The notes beneath the pieces are model-generated. The model made no database searches. It saw only the letters and a program-made list of their open reading frames with translations, and was not told where the DNA came from. Both the position numbers and the translations under genes were made by a program. From Candidatus Methylomirabilota bacterium (GTDB lineage: Bacteria > Methylomirabilota > Methylomirabilia > Rokubacteriales > CSP1-6): DNA of 64,000 bases. Shown one piece after another: positions 1 to 8,937 of this stretch (positions within the stretch are counted from its first letter, which is position 1; each line of letters starts with the position of its first letter). The stretch is taken from the NCBI GenBank assembly GCA_036002485.1, contig DASYTI010000035.1, forward strand, positions 1 to 64,000, written 5' to 3'.

Positions 1-4
1 CTCG

Positions 5-73
5 CTAGGCCAGCAACATTCTCGTCAGCAGTGCGACAACTACCGCGGTCGCGAAGGCCATCCAGTCCCTCAT
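5..73 (-). CDS. Candidate 22-residue single-pass membrane peptide
   Basis: A tiny ORF begins with MRDWMAFATAVVVALL and ends in MLLA, so almost all of it could form one transmembrane helix. It is listed because a strong Shine-Dalgarno-like run GGGAGGG lies about seven bases before this ATG; the same frame extends further upstream, but only this start has such a site. No function is recognised and nothing downstream is visible because the window begins here. It may equally be a chance ORF. Confidence 0.3.
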   Translation of the reverse strand: MRDWMAFATAVVVALLTRMLLA

Positions 74-353
74 GGGCTGTCCCTCCCTCATCTCCACTAT
101 CCTCGACGACGCCGACTCGCCTCTCCGGCGAGGAAGCCGTGAAAATTGCATTCGTCGAGCCAAAAACGGGATTGCTGGAAGAACAGCGCCTTGCCCCTCA
201 TTGCAGGCTGCTCGATTTCGGAACTGTAAGCTTTTCCGACTCGGGCCCCGGAAAGGACGGGGCCGTGGCGGACGGAAAACTCTTGCCAATGGGGGCGTCC
301 GGCGTCACTCTTCGGCGCATGATGATTCGCCGAATCGGTCGCGCGTGGGCACG

Positions 354-623
354 ATGATCGCTCGGGTGATGATCGTCACGCCCCGCTACGATCGCGAGTT
401 CCGGCAGCTGATGGAGCGCGCGGTCGCCGGAGAGCCGACGGTTAGCGTCATCGAGGACAGACGCGTCGGTCAGCGCCGCAAGCGCGTGACGATGCGGACG
501 GGCAGCGACCGCCGCAAGGGCGATCGCCGTGGCCGCCAGAGGCCCGAGGCGGGCACCATCGTCGTGTTCCGTGAGGCCACCGGCGCCCTACCTGTCTCGG
601 TGTCCGCCACTTCCAAGAGCTGA
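354..623 (+). CDS. Hypothetical basic small protein
   Basis: An 89-residue protein starting MIARVMIVTPRYDREF. The middle is very basic, with QRRKRVTMR followed by DRRKGDRRG, a motif seen in many small uncharacterised bacterial proteins, and the end is polar. No signal peptide or membrane segment is visible. The frame is open further upstream but that part has shadow-like composition; ATG 354 or the ATG 15 bases later are the sensible starts, neither with a strong ribosome site. It converges on the LLM oxidoreductase gene with a hairpin between them. Function unknown. Confidence 0.5.
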   Translation: MIARVMIVTPRYDREFRQLMERAVAGEPTVSVIEDRRVGQRRKRVTMRTGSDRRKGDRRGRQRPEAGTIVVFREATGALPVSVSATSKS

Positions 624-656
624 GCCCGCTGAAGATCGATTACGCATCGAGACTCC

Positions 657-735
657 CCCTGATTTACTCAGCCCTCGCCTCGCGGCGGCGCCGCTCAGCT
701 CGAACTACGGCCCTCTCCCCCATTGGGGGAGAGGG
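657..735. repeat. Dispersed palindromic repeat, family 1 (locus a)
   Basis: This intergenic stretch joins two modules that recur across the window: the CTCAGCCCTCGCCTC...CAGCTCGAACT module and a CCCTCTCCCCC / GGGGGAGAGGG hairpin. The same pair occurs near 11.4 kb and 31.6 kb. It lies between convergent genes. Confidence 0.8.
711..735. terminator. Hairpin between convergent genes
   Basis: A perfect 11-bp stem, CCCTCTCCCCC with GGGGGAGAGGG, closes an ATT loop. It sits just past the end of the minus-strand LLM oxidoreductase gene and about 90 bases past the plus-strand small gene, so it could terminate both. There is no long T run, so factor-independent termination is an inference. Confidence 0.5.
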
Positions 736-745
736 TTTCGAAACG

Positions 746-1654
746 TCACCGGTAGAGGTCGATGAGCTCCTGGAGCGCGGCCATCTGGTTGCCGCGCGTC
801 GATGACGGCACCACGATCAATGTCTTGACGCCCGCGGCCCGCCACGCCTCGATGCCCTCGCGCACCTCGGCCGCGCTGCCGTAGAGGGTGACCTGCGAGA
901 GCCAGCGCTCCGACATGAGGCGGGGAATGCTCTCCTCCTCGCCGCTCGCGATGGCCTTGCGGATGGCCAGCATCTCGTCCTCGAAGCCGGCCTCGATCCA
1001 GTAGTTCTGATAGTTGGGAAGCTTGACGTAGCCGGTGAGCGTGCGCCGATTGACGGCGGCGGCGGCCGCGCGATCAGCGTCGATGCAGGTCGGAATCATG
1101 TTGCCGATGAAGAAGTCCGGGTCCTGTCTCGCGGGGGCGGGCAGATGAGCGAGCGAGGCGGCCATGTGTGAGCGGGCCGCATTGGCCCACACCGCGCCCT
1201 GGGCGATCTCGCCGGCCAGGGCGACCATCTTCTGCCGGAGGGTGGCCAGCACGATGGGCGGGAGCGCCCCCGTCTGCGTGCCGCCCGCGCGAAGCTCGCC
1301 CACGAATCGCCGCATGTCCTCCAGCGGCGTGCCCGGCTTTACGTTGAGCCGCTCCAGGGTCGGGCCATGGCTGACGCCGATGCCGAAGCGGAACCGGCCC
1401 CCCGAAAGCTCGTGGATGAGGGCGGCCGTCTGGGCATAGTCGCGGGGATGCCGGGCATAGATGTTGGCGATGGTGGTCCCGAACTTTATGTCCCGGGTCT
1501 GGAGGGCGATCGCTTCGCACAAGCCCAGGCCGTCGCCGAAGCTCGGACAGTAGAGGCCCGCGAAACCTTCCTGCTCGAGACGCCGGGCGATCTCCAGGGT
1601 GGCTTTCCGCCGCCCCGGCACGGCGGCGAGGCTCACCGCCGGCTTCTCGGTCAT
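746..1654 (-). CDS. LLM class flavin-dependent oxidoreductase
   Basis: A 302-residue luciferase-like monooxygenase-family enzyme expected to use FMN or F420 on an unknown substrate. Typical features are the early EQEGFAGLYCPSFGDGLGLC strand-turn, the ARHPRDYAQTAALIHELSGGRF helix and the glycine-rich GIGVSHGP that follows it, and a C-terminal segment with LYGSAAEVREGIEAW and VKTLIVVPS as in this family. The chosen ATG overlaps the TGA of the upstream nitroreductase by four bases (ATGA), implying translational coupling. The frame stays open upstream but overlaps the nitroreductase, so the longer version is not real. The actual reaction cannot be told from sequence. Confidence 0.88.
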   Translation of the reverse strand: MTEKPAVSLAAVPGRRKATLEIARRLEQEGFAGLYCPSFGDGLGLCEAIALQTRDIKFGTTIANIYARHPRDYAQTAALIHELSGGRFRFGIGVSHGPTLERLNVKPGTPLEDMRRFVGELRAGGTQTGALPPIVLATLRQKMVALAGEIAQGAVWANAARSHMAASLAHLPAPARQDPDFFIGNMIPTCIDADRAAAAAVNRRTLTGYVKLPNYQNYWIEAGFEDEMLAIRKAIASGEEESIPRLMSERWLSQVTLYGSAAEVREGIEAWRAAGVKTLIVVPSSTRGNQMAALQELIDLYR

Positions 1655-2274
1655 GCCCACGGCACCGTGCTGCCCCATCGGTTCCACGAGGTGGTCTCCG
1701 AGACGGGCTTGCGCCGGCTCGGGCCGTACTTGACGGCCGGATAGCCCAAGGGGATGCAGAAGTGAAAGACCATCTCCTTGGGGATGCCCAAGAGCGCGCG
1801 GAAGCGTTCCATCACCGTGGCGTGGAGCGTGGTGGGGAGCGAGCCGATCCCCAGCCCATGGGCGGCCAGCATCAGGTTCTGGCAGGCGGGGATGACCGAG
1901 TTGGCGCCGCCCGGGGGCGCCGCGAACGCGAAGACCACGCACGGGACATCCTTCATCGCGTCGGCCAGCTCCATGGCCGCGCGATAGTTCGTCTCTCCCG
2001 GCGGGACGTCCTGTGGCCCGCTCCAGCCCTGGTCGTCGCGGCGCTTGGCCCACCAGGCCTCGCGGTACAGAGCGCCGAATTCGCGGATCCGCTGGCGATC
2101 GGTGACGACGAGGAAGCGCGCCACCTGGTGATTGCCGCCATTGGGCGCCTTGACCGCCGCCTCGAGGAGGAGGCGAAGATCCTCGACGGGGATGGGGTCG
2201 GGCCTGAGCTTCCTGATCGAGCGCTGCGTGAAGAGGGCTTCGCCGAGCGGCATGGTCAACCGATCTGCATTCAT
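1651..2274 (-). CDS. Nitroreductase family protein
   Basis: A 207-residue FMN-dependent nitroreductase-fold protein. The N-terminal FTQRSIRKLRPDPIP segment is the phosphate-binding RRSxRxF-like element, followed by LEAAVKAPNGGNHQ, which packs against FMN, and a central GGANSVIPACQNLMLAAHGL helix with LGIGSLPT; the C-terminal GIPKEMVFHFCIPLGYPA is also standard. Likely a cytoplasmic NAD(P)H-dependent reductase of nitro, quinone or related compounds. It is first in a two-gene operon with the LLM oxidoreductase, so both flavoproteins probably serve one pathway. An internal ATG seven codons in (position 2253) is an alternative start. Confidence 0.88.
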   Translation of the reverse strand: MNADRLTMPLGEALFTQRSIRKLRPDPIPVEDLRLLLEAAVKAPNGGNHQVARFLVVTDRQRIREFGALYREAWWAKRRDDQGWSGPQDVPPGETNYRAAMELADAMKDVPCVVFAFAAPPGGANSVIPACQNLMLAAHGLGIGSLPTTLHATVMERFRALLGIPKEMVFHFCIPLGYPAVKYGPSRRKPVSETTSWNRWGSTVPWA

Positions 2275-2449
2275 ACAGGTAGCCCCTTCATGGTGTGGGT
2301 GCGGTGAGCCTGCCGTGCGTTCGCTGCCGTCCTTGCCGATCGAGTGGGTCGGGTACAGCTGTCGAACATAGCCGCGAGAGGGAATCTGCGCAACAGGACC
2401 CCCTCATCTGATCCAGACGAGGCTGTTTTGACTCTCGCCCCTCACCCTG

Positions 2450-2472
2450 CCCTCTCCCCAGAGGGGAGAGGG
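2450..2472. terminator. Family 1 hairpin downstream of the receiver gene
   Basis: CCCTCTCCCC and GGGGAGAGGG form a perfect 10-bp stem around AGA, preceded by CCCCTCACCCTG as at the other family 1 loci. It lies 13 bases past the stop of the minus-strand receiver gene and is therefore a probable terminator as well as a copy of the dispersed repeat. The rest of 2275-2449 shows nothing recognisable. Confidence 0.55.
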
Positions 2473-2485
2473 ATTCACAAGACGC

Positions 2486-2893
2486 TTAGGGGGACTGGAG
2501 AGCCTGGCGAACGACCTGCTGGAGCTCGGCGAGATTGAAGGGCTTGCGCAGTAAGGGCAGACCGCGCTCGTCGAGAAAACGATGCTGCTCGGACGTTCCC
2601 GCGCTCCCCGTCAGGAAGATGATCCTCGTCGGCGGGTGTTCTTTACCTTCGGTCAGCGCGCGATAGAGGCCGACCCCATCGAGCTGCGGCATGTGGAGAT
2701 CGCTCAGGATCAGATCGAAGCGGGCGTGACGGATTTTCTCGAGAGCGGCCACGCCGTTCTCCGCGCTGTCGAGCTCATAGCCCTCGACGTCGAGCGTGTC
2801 CATGATGAGGCGAATGAGCAGAGGATCATCGTCGACGACCAGGATTCGAGCGGGGGCGCCCGAGGCGGAAGACGGCGCTTGGTTATTGGGCAT
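2486..2893 (-). CDS. Stand-alone response regulator receiver protein (CheY-like)
   Basis: A 135-residue single receiver domain. ILVVDDDPLL supplies the acidic pair, FDLILSDLHMP carries the phosphoacceptor aspartate, IIFLTGSAG the conserved Thr/Ser and LRKPFNL the conserved lysine. There is no output domain, so it probably acts by protein contact after phosphorylation by a separate kinase. It is divergent from the large multidomain regulator, separated by about 190 bases, so the two may share control, but no partner kinase is adjacent. The first 15 residues are a polar Ala/Ser-rich leader. Confidence 0.9.
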   Translation of the reverse strand: MPNNQAPSSASGAPARILVVDDDPLLIRLIMDTLDVEGYELDSAENGVAALEKIRHARFDLILSDLHMPQLDGVGLYRALTEGKEHPPTRIIFLTGSAGTSEQHRFLDERGLPLLRKPFNLAELQQVVRQALQSP

Positions 2894-3083
2894 AGGGTAT
2901 GTCTCGACCTCTTGGGGAGCAAGCGACGGGCCAGTTTTATCCGATCATGAAATCGGCCACTTGCCGGGTCGCGGAGATCGGGAGCCATCTGAGAATTGTC
3001 ACCGATACGCCGAAACAAGGAGGAGGGCAAACGCATCGCGCCCAGGATCTTGGAGGTCAGACGTGAACGGATGCTTCTGAGCA

Positions 3084-6000
3084 ATGGGATGGAGTAATGT
3101 TAGGCGCGTGACGGCGGGGCTGGAAGAGCTCGTGGGCGAGAGCACGGCCATCCAGGCGGTGCGTGAGAATGTGCAGCGGCTGCTCGCGCGTCCTCAGGCC
3201 GGCCGCAAGATGCCGGCCGTCCTCATCCAGGGCGAGACGGGAACGGGCAAGGGCCTGGTGGCCCGCCTCCTTCACCGGCTTGGTCCGCGCGCGGGCGGCC
3301 CCTTCGTGGACGTCAACTGTGCCGCGATCCCCGAAGGCCTGATCGAGGCCGAGCTCTTCGGCTTCGAGCGCGGAGCCTTCACCGATGCCCGACGGGCGAA
3401 GCCCGGGCTCTTCCAGGCCGCCCACCGCGGCACGATCTTCCTCGACGAGATCGGCCTGCTCCCGCTCGCCCTCCAGGCCAAGCTCCTCAAGGTGCTCGAA
3501 GAGCAGACGGTGCGTCGCCTGGGGAGCACCACGAATGAGCCGGTCGATGCGTGGATCATCAGCGCCACCAATGCCGACCTGAAGGCCGCCATTCTCGAAC
3601 GAGTCTTCCGCGAAGATCTCTACCACCGGCTGGCCGTGCTGACCGTGTCGCTGCCCGCCCTCCGCGAGCGCGGCTCCGACGTGCTCGTGCTCGCCGAGCG
3701 CTTCCTGGCCCGCGCCTGCGACGACTACGGGCTGCCGGCCAAGAAATTCTCGCCGGAGGCCGAAGGGCGGCTCCTCCGCTATCCCTGGCCCGGCAATGTC
3801 CGCGAGCTGGCCAATGTGGCCGAGCGTGTCGCGCTGCTCGCGGAGGCGCAAGTCGTGAGCGCCGATATGCTCGAGCTGCCGGAGGCGGCGCCCGCCACTC
3901 CGGGGAGCGCGCTCATGCCGTCGGCCTCGAGACCGTCGCTCCAGGACGCGATGCGGGAGCACTTGCACGCGGCCCTGACCCGGACGGGCTGGAACATCTC
4001 GCGCACGGCGATCATGCTGGGCATCTCGCGCAATACCCTGCGCGCGCGTATCCGGAAGTACGGTCTCCGTGGCGAGGTGGACACGGCCGTCGTGGAGGCT
4101 CCCGAGCGCGGAGCCCCCGTACCCGCCCCCGAGCCATTCCGTCAGGCTCCCGCGCCCGTCCCCGCACCCACGCGCATCCGCTGGGAGCGCCGGCGCATCA
4201 CCCTGCTGCGCGCCGAGCTCATCCCGAACGCCCAGAGCGAGGACCCCTCGAGCCAGAGTCGGGAGCTCGAGGTCCTGATGAACAAGGTGCGCGGCTTTGG
4301 CGGGCACATCGACGAGCTGAGCCAGAGCGGCATCGCGGCCGTCTTCGGCCTGGAGCCGGCGGAGGACGCGCCCCAGCGCGCGGCGCATGCGGCGCTGACC
4401 ATCGGCAAGGCCCTCGAGCGGCTGCAGGCGGAGCTCGGCGCGGTCTCCCGCGTGAAGCTGGCCATTCACACGAGCCCGTTCCTGGTGACCCGGCTGAGCG
4501 GGGCCGCCACCATGGATGCCGAGACCAGGCAGCGGGCCTGGGCGGCCGTCAAGGCGCTGCTGGATCCGGCCCCGCCCGGCGCCATCGTCGTGAGCGGGGC
4601 GGCCCGACCATTTCTCGACCGGCGATTCAACCTCGAACGAATGGACTTCGAACTTGAACCAGCGGGGAAGGCGTACCGGCTCATCGCGCTCGCCCCGCAC
4701 GCTCTCGGCCCCTCGGGACAGATGACCGCCTTCGTGGGCCGGAGCCAGGAGCTCCAGGTCTTGCAGAGCCGGCTCGCGGCCGCGGTGGGAGGGCAGGGGC
4801 AGCTCGTGAGCATCGCGGGCGATGCGGGCATCGGAAAGTCGCGGCTGCTCTTTGAGTTCCGCCGGTGGGCGGCCGGGCAAGGGGTGGGCTATCTCGAAGG
4901 GCATTGTGTCTCGTACGGCAGCACCATCCCCTACTCGCCGGTCATCGATCTCATCCGGCAGGGCTTCGCCATCACCGATGCGGATGGACCGGCGGCGGTC
5001 GCCGAGAAGATCCGGTCGGGGCTCGGAGTCCTGGGGTTGGCCCGCGACGAGTGGCTGCCGTACTTGCTCAATCTCCTGGGCTTCAAGGAAGGGACGAGGC
5101 AGCTGGAGAGCCTCAGTCCCGAGGCGGTGAAGACGCGGACCTTCGAGGCGCTCCGGCAGATCACGCTGCGCGCGAACCAGAATCGCCCGCTGATCATCGC
5201 GGTGGAAGACCTGCACTGGATCGATCGGACCTCGGAGGAACTGTTCGCGTCTCTTGCCGAGAGTCTCCCCGGGGCGCCCGTGCTCCTCGTCACCACGTAC
5301 CGCTCCGGGTATGGCCCGCCCTGGATCGGCAAGTCCTATGCGACCCAGATCGCCCTGGCCCCCCTGTCGTCCGAGGAGAGCCTGACCCTCGCCCAGTCCA
5401 TCGTGCCCGCGGCGCCGCTCCCGGAGCCGCTGGCCCGGGTCATCCTGAACCGGGCCGAGGGCAATCCGTTCTTCCTCGAGGAGCTGACTCGCGCGGTCAC
5501 CGAGCGCAGCGATCTCCGCGTCGACCAGGCCGTGCCGGACACCGTGCAGGGGGTGCTCATGGCGCGGATCGAGCGGCTGGGCGAGGAGCCCCGGCGTCTG
5601 CTCCAGACCGCCTCGGTCCTTGGGCGCGTCGCGCCGCTGAGAACGCTCGAGATCATCTGGGGCGATGCCGCCGACCTGGGCCTGCATCTGCGCGAGCTGG
5701 AGCGTCTCGAGTTCCTCTACGAGCAGCGCGCCGGTGAGGGCACGGACTTTGTCTTCAAGCACGCCCTCACCCAGGAAGTAGCCTACGAGAGCCTACTCGA
5801 GGCTCAGCGTCGGGAGCTCCACGCCGCGGCTGGCCACGCCATCGAGCGGCTGCACGCCGATCGGCTCGAAGATGTCTACGATCGACTGGCCTATCACTTC
5901 GCCCGGACGGCCGAGACGGCCAAGGCCGTCGACTACTTGACGCGCTTCGCCGACAAGGCCGCCTCTCGTCATGCCTACGTGGAGGCGATCGCGGCGCTGG

Positions 6001-7181
6001 AGGAGGCTCGCGCGCGAGTGTCCGAGCTCCCGGCCGAGGTGCAGGACCGGCTGGCCCTGGCCCTCGTTCTGCGCCAGAGCGGCTCGCTGCTCTACCTGGG
6101 CCGCTTCCGGGAGATCCTCGACCTCCTCCTGGGCCACGAGGAGCGGCTCAACCGGCTGGCCGATCCGCGCCTCACGGGTCTCTTTCACTTCCAGGCCGGA
6201 CTGGTCTGGAGCTTCATGGGCGACAACGAGCGCTCCGAAGCGCATGCGCGCAAGGCTCTCGAGGCCTCCCGGCAATCGGGGGACGAGGCGACCCTGGGCA
6301 AGGCCCACTACGTCCTGGCCCTCGATGGCGTCTGGTGGGGTCGGCCTCAGGAGGTCATCACCCACGGGTCCATGGCCGTCGAGCTGCTCGAGCGCACGGG
6401 CGAGCGGTACTGGCTGGGACTCACCCACTGCATCCTCGGACTCAACTACGCCCTCATCGGGCAGTTCGACACGGCGCTGACCGAGCAAGCGAAGTGCGGG
6501 GCTATCGGCCTCGCCATGGGGGGCTCGCGGCTTCAGAACTATGCGGGCTGGGCGACCGGGGCCATCCGCGCCTTCATGGGTGAGGCCGGGCTGGGGATCG
6601 AAGCCTGCCGCCAGAGCCTCGAGGGCTCGCCGGATCCTTTCAACACGGCCGACGCTCTCGGCTTTCTCGGCTATTCCTATCTCGAAAACGGCCAGCCCGA
6701 TCAAGGCATCGGACATCTGGATCAGGCCATCGCGATGTTCGCGCGGTTCCGCCACCGGCACTTCCAGTGCCTGTTCACGGCGTATCTGACCGAGGCTCTC
6801 TTCCTGACCGGCGACCTCGCCCGCGCACGCCGGGTGGCCGCCGAAGGACTCGCCCTCGCCACCGAGGCGAAGTTTCACTTCGGAACGGCCCTCGTCCGCC
6901 GTCAGCTCGGGCGCCTCGCTCAGGCCGACGGATCGCCCACCGATGCCTCGAGGCTCCTCGGCGAGGCCCGCGAGCTCTTCGCCTCGATCGAGGCGCAGCA
7001 CGAAGTGGGCCGCACCGAGCTGGCCCTGGCCGAGCTCGCCCACGCCCAGGCCGACCAGGAGGCGGCGAGAACGCACCTCGCGCGGGCGCACGCGCTCTTC
7101 GCGCGGCTCGGGCTGCCCCGCTATATCGGGCGCACGGAGCGCCTCGCCGCGGGCTGGGGTGTGCCGCTGGCCGCCCCATGA
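3084..7181 (+). CDS. Giant regulator: sigma-54-type AAA+ / Fis HTH / cyclase-like / STAND ATPase / TPR fusion
   Basis: A 1365-residue cytoplasmic protein. Residues about 14-250 are an NtrC-type AAA+ domain with Walker A GETGTGKG (about 50), FERGAFTDA (about 97), Walker B TIFLDEIG and YPWPGNVREL. A Fis-like helix-turn-helix (NISRTAIMLGISRNTLRARI) follows near 290-330. Residues about 370-550 resemble a degenerate class III cyclase domain, then comes a second P-loop, GDAGIGKSR (about 579), with EDLHWID as in AAA_16/STAND regulators, and finally long TPR-like repeats. The loop that contacts sigma-54 reads GAFTDA instead of GAFTGA. ATG 3084 has no clear ribosome site; GTG 3108 is an alternative. 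It is coupled by ATGA to the GMC oxidoreductase. Confidence 0.85.
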   Translation: MGWSNVRRVTAGLEELVGESTAIQAVRENVQRLLARPQAGRKMPAVLIQGETGTGKGLVARLLHRLGPRAGGPFVDVNCAAIPEGLIEAELFGFERGAFTDARRAKPGLFQAAHRGTIFLDEIGLLPLALQAKLLKVLEEQTVRRLGSTTNEPVDAWIISATNADLKAAILERVFREDLYHRLAVLTVSLPALRERGSDVLVLAERFLARACDDYGLPAKKFSPEAEGRLLRYPWPGNVRELANVAERVALLAEAQVVSADMLELPEAAPATPGSALMPSASRPSLQDAMREHLHAALTRTGWNISRTAIMLGISRNTLRARIRKYGLRGEVDTAVVEAPERGAPVPAPEPFRQAPAPVPAPTRIRWERRRITLLRAELIPNAQSEDPSSQSRELEVLMNKVRGFGGHIDELSQSGIAAVFGLEPAEDAPQRAAHAALTIGKALERLQAELGAVSRVKLAIHTSPFLVTRLSGAATMDAETRQRAWAAVKALLDPAPPGAIVVSGAARPFLDRRFNLERMDFELEPAGKAYRLIALAPHALGPSGQMTAFVGRSQELQVLQSRLAAAVGGQGQLVSIAGDAGIGKSRLLFEFRRWAAGQGVGYLEGHCVSYGSTIPYSPVIDLIRQGFAITDADGPAAVAEKIRSGLGVLGLARDEWLPYLLNLLGFKEGTRQLESLSPEAVKTRTFEALRQITLRANQNRPLIIAVEDLHWIDRTSEELFASLAESLPGAPVLLVTTYRSGYGPPWIGKSYATQIALAPLSSEESLTLAQSIVPAAPLPEPLARVILNRAEGNPFFLEELTRAVTERSDLRVDQAVPDTVQGVLMARIERLGEEPRRLLQTASVLGRVAPLRTLEIIWGDAADLGLHLRELERLEFLYEQRAGEGTDFVFKHALTQEVAYESLLEAQRRELHAAAGHAIERLHADRLEDVYDRLAYHFARTAETAKAVDYLTRFADKAASRHAYVEAIAALEEARARVSELPAEVQDRLALALVLRQSGSLLYLGRFREILDLLLGHEERLNRLADPRLTGLFHFQAGLVWSFMGDNERSEAHARKALEASRQSGDEATLGKAHYVLALDGVWWGRPQEVITHGSMAVELLERTGERYWLGLTHCILGLNYALIGQFDTALTEQAKCGAIGLAMGGSRLQNYAGWATGAIRAFMGEAGLGIEACRQSLEGSPDPFNTADALGFLGYSYLENGQPDQGIGHLDQAIAMFARFRHRHFQCLFTAYLTEALFLTGDLARARRVAAEGLALATEAKFHFGTALVRRQLGRLAQADGSPTDASRLLGEARELFASIEAQHEVGRTELALAELAHAQADQEAARTHLARAHALFARLGLPRYIGRTERLAAGWGVPLAAP

Positions 7182-8923
7182 TGGCCGAAGGGTACGACTA
7201 CGACGCGGTGGTGATCGGCTCGGGCTTCGGGGGAGCGGTGACGGGATGCCGTCTCGCCCAAGCCGGCTATGGGGTCGTGATCCTCGAGCGAGGTCACCGG
7301 TGGGGCCCGCGCAAAGGCTATCGCAACGAGGGCAGCCGGACGGGAGATCAGCCGGACGCAGACGTGATGGCCTACCCGCGCACGAGCCGGGATCCGTGGC
7401 TCTGGGACCACGAGCATCCGGAGCGCACGCGGGGCTGGGTGGACTTCCGGCAGTTCCCTCACATGCGCGTCATCCAGGGCGCCGGCGTGGGCGGCGGCTC
7501 GCTCATCTACGCCAATGTGTCCATCGATGCGAACCCGGAATCGTTTGCCCGGGGCTGGCCCGAGCAGATCACCTTCGAGAAGCTCGCGCCCTACTACGCG
7601 CGGGTGGGCGAGATGCTCGAGCTCGGCCGCGTGCCGGAGAGACAGAGGTCCGAGCGCGTCAGCCTGATGCGCGACGCGGCGCACGCCAATGGCTGGGGCG
7701 AGCGCTTTCACGCGGTTGACGTGGCCGTCCGCTTCGATCCGGAGATGACCTATGACTCCTCGCAAAGACCCGATCCCGCGAAGTTCCTGCGCGAGCGGAA
7801 CCGTCATGGCGCCTGGCAGGGCTCGTGCGCCCATCTCGCCAACTGCGACATCGGCTGCGATGTGGGAGCCAAGAACACGCTCGACAAGAACTATCTCTTC
7901 GTGGCCGAGCGAGAGCGCGCCCAGATCAGGCCGCTCCACCTGGTGCGCTCCATCGAAGTATTCGGAGCCGGCTACCGTGTCCACTTCGACCGTATCGTCG
8001 AGGACCGATTCGAGCCGGGCAGCGTGACCGGCCGTCTCGTCATCGTGGCGGCGGGCTCGCTGGGCTCGACCGAGCTTCTCCTCCGCTGCCGGGACCAGTA
8101 CCGCACGCTTCCCCGGCTGAGCCGTGTCCTCGGCCAGGGCTGGAGCAGCAATGGCGACTTCCTCACGCCCGCCCTGCACTTTGGCCGGCCCCTGCTTTAC
8201 CCAGGCCGGGGCATCACGATCGCGGGCTCCATCAACTTCCTCGACGGTCGCCCGGATGATCCCGCCCCGCCCCAGGAAAAGCCCAAGTTCCTGATCGAGG
8301 ACGGGGGCTTCCCCTATCAGGTGGCGGGCGCCCTCATCCGCCACCTCGCCATGAACCGCGGTCATGACGTGCGCCTGCGCCACCGTGTCCTCCACCTCGG
8401 ACTCAAGATCGCCGCCCGTCTCTATGATTTCGTGCACTGGGTGACGCGGCGTTCCGCCTTGCGGTTCCTGCGGCCGTTGTTCGAGCACGCGGATCCGATC
8501 AATCACCTCATGCCGTGGTTCGCGCAGGGTCAGGACAAGGCGGACGGCACCCTGTCCATTCGGCACGGCGAGCTACATCTGGACTGGCCCTACGAGCACT
8601 CGAAGCCCGTGATCGACGCGATCTACGAGACCCACCGCCGACTCGCCCGCTCCACGGGAGGGTGGGTTCTGCCGCCCATCACCTGGACCTGGTTTCACTC
8701 GCTCATCACTCCGCACCCGCTCGGAGGCTGCAACATGGGAACCGATGCGGAGACTGGCGTCGTCGATCACACGGGCGAGGTGTTCGAATACCGCGGGCTC
8801 TACGTCGCCGACGGTGCCATCGTGCCGGAGGCGCTCGGACTCAACCCGTCCAAGACCATCGCCGCCCTCGCCGAGCGCATCGCGGAGCACATCATCCGCG
8901 ACCATCCCCCCGGTCCTCGGTAG
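7178..8923 (+). CDS. GMC family FAD-dependent oxidoreductase (cholesterol-oxidase-like)
   Basis: A 581-residue flavoprotein. YDAVVIGSGFGGAVTGCRLA is the N-terminal FAD-binding glycine motif, GAGVGGGSLIYANV the second dinucleotide signature, and HPLGGCNMG near the C-terminus carries the conserved active-site histidine region typical of cholesterol oxidase-like members, followed by LYVADGAIVPEALGLNPSKTI. It probably oxidises an alcohol or sterol-like substrate using oxygen or another acceptor. No signal peptide is seen. ATG 7178 overlaps the regulator's TGA, and an SGNH hydrolase follows 14 bases downstream, so the three genes likely form one unit. Confidence 0.9.
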   Translation: MMAEGYDYDAVVIGSGFGGAVTGCRLAQAGYGVVILERGHRWGPRKGYRNEGSRTGDQPDADVMAYPRTSRDPWLWDHEHPERTRGWVDFRQFPHMRVIQGAGVGGGSLIYANVSIDANPESFARGWPEQITFEKLAPYYARVGEMLELGRVPERQRSERVSLMRDAAHANGWGERFHAVDVAVRFDPEMTYDSSQRPDPAKFLRERNRHGAWQGSCAHLANCDIGCDVGAKNTLDKNYLFVAERERAQIRPLHLVRSIEVFGAGYRVHFDRIVEDRFEPGSVTGRLVIVAAGSLGSTELLLRCRDQYRTLPRLSRVLGQGWSSNGDFLTPALHFGRPLLYPGRGITIAGSINFLDGRPDDPAPPQEKPKFLIEDGGFPYQVAGALIRHLAMNRGHDVRLRHRVLHLGLKIAARLYDFVHWVTRRSALRFLRPLFEHADPINHLMPWFAQGQDKADGTLSIRHGELHLDWPYEHSKPVIDAIYETHRRLARSTGGWVLPPITWTWFHSLITPHPLGGCNMGTDAETGVVDHTGEVFEYRGLYVADGAIVPEALGLNPSKTIAALAERIAEHIIRDHPPGPR

Positions 8924-8937
8924 GGAGCGGGGAAGAC

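Noticed and set aside
3057-5762. Very long antisense ORFs (such as 901 codons opposite the giant regulator, 978 codons at 16611-19547, 839 codons at 33997-36516 and 758 codons at 36522-38798)
   Set aside because: They lie opposite clear genes, are rich in Arg, Gly, His and Ala as expected from GC-rich shadows, and show no domain motifs.
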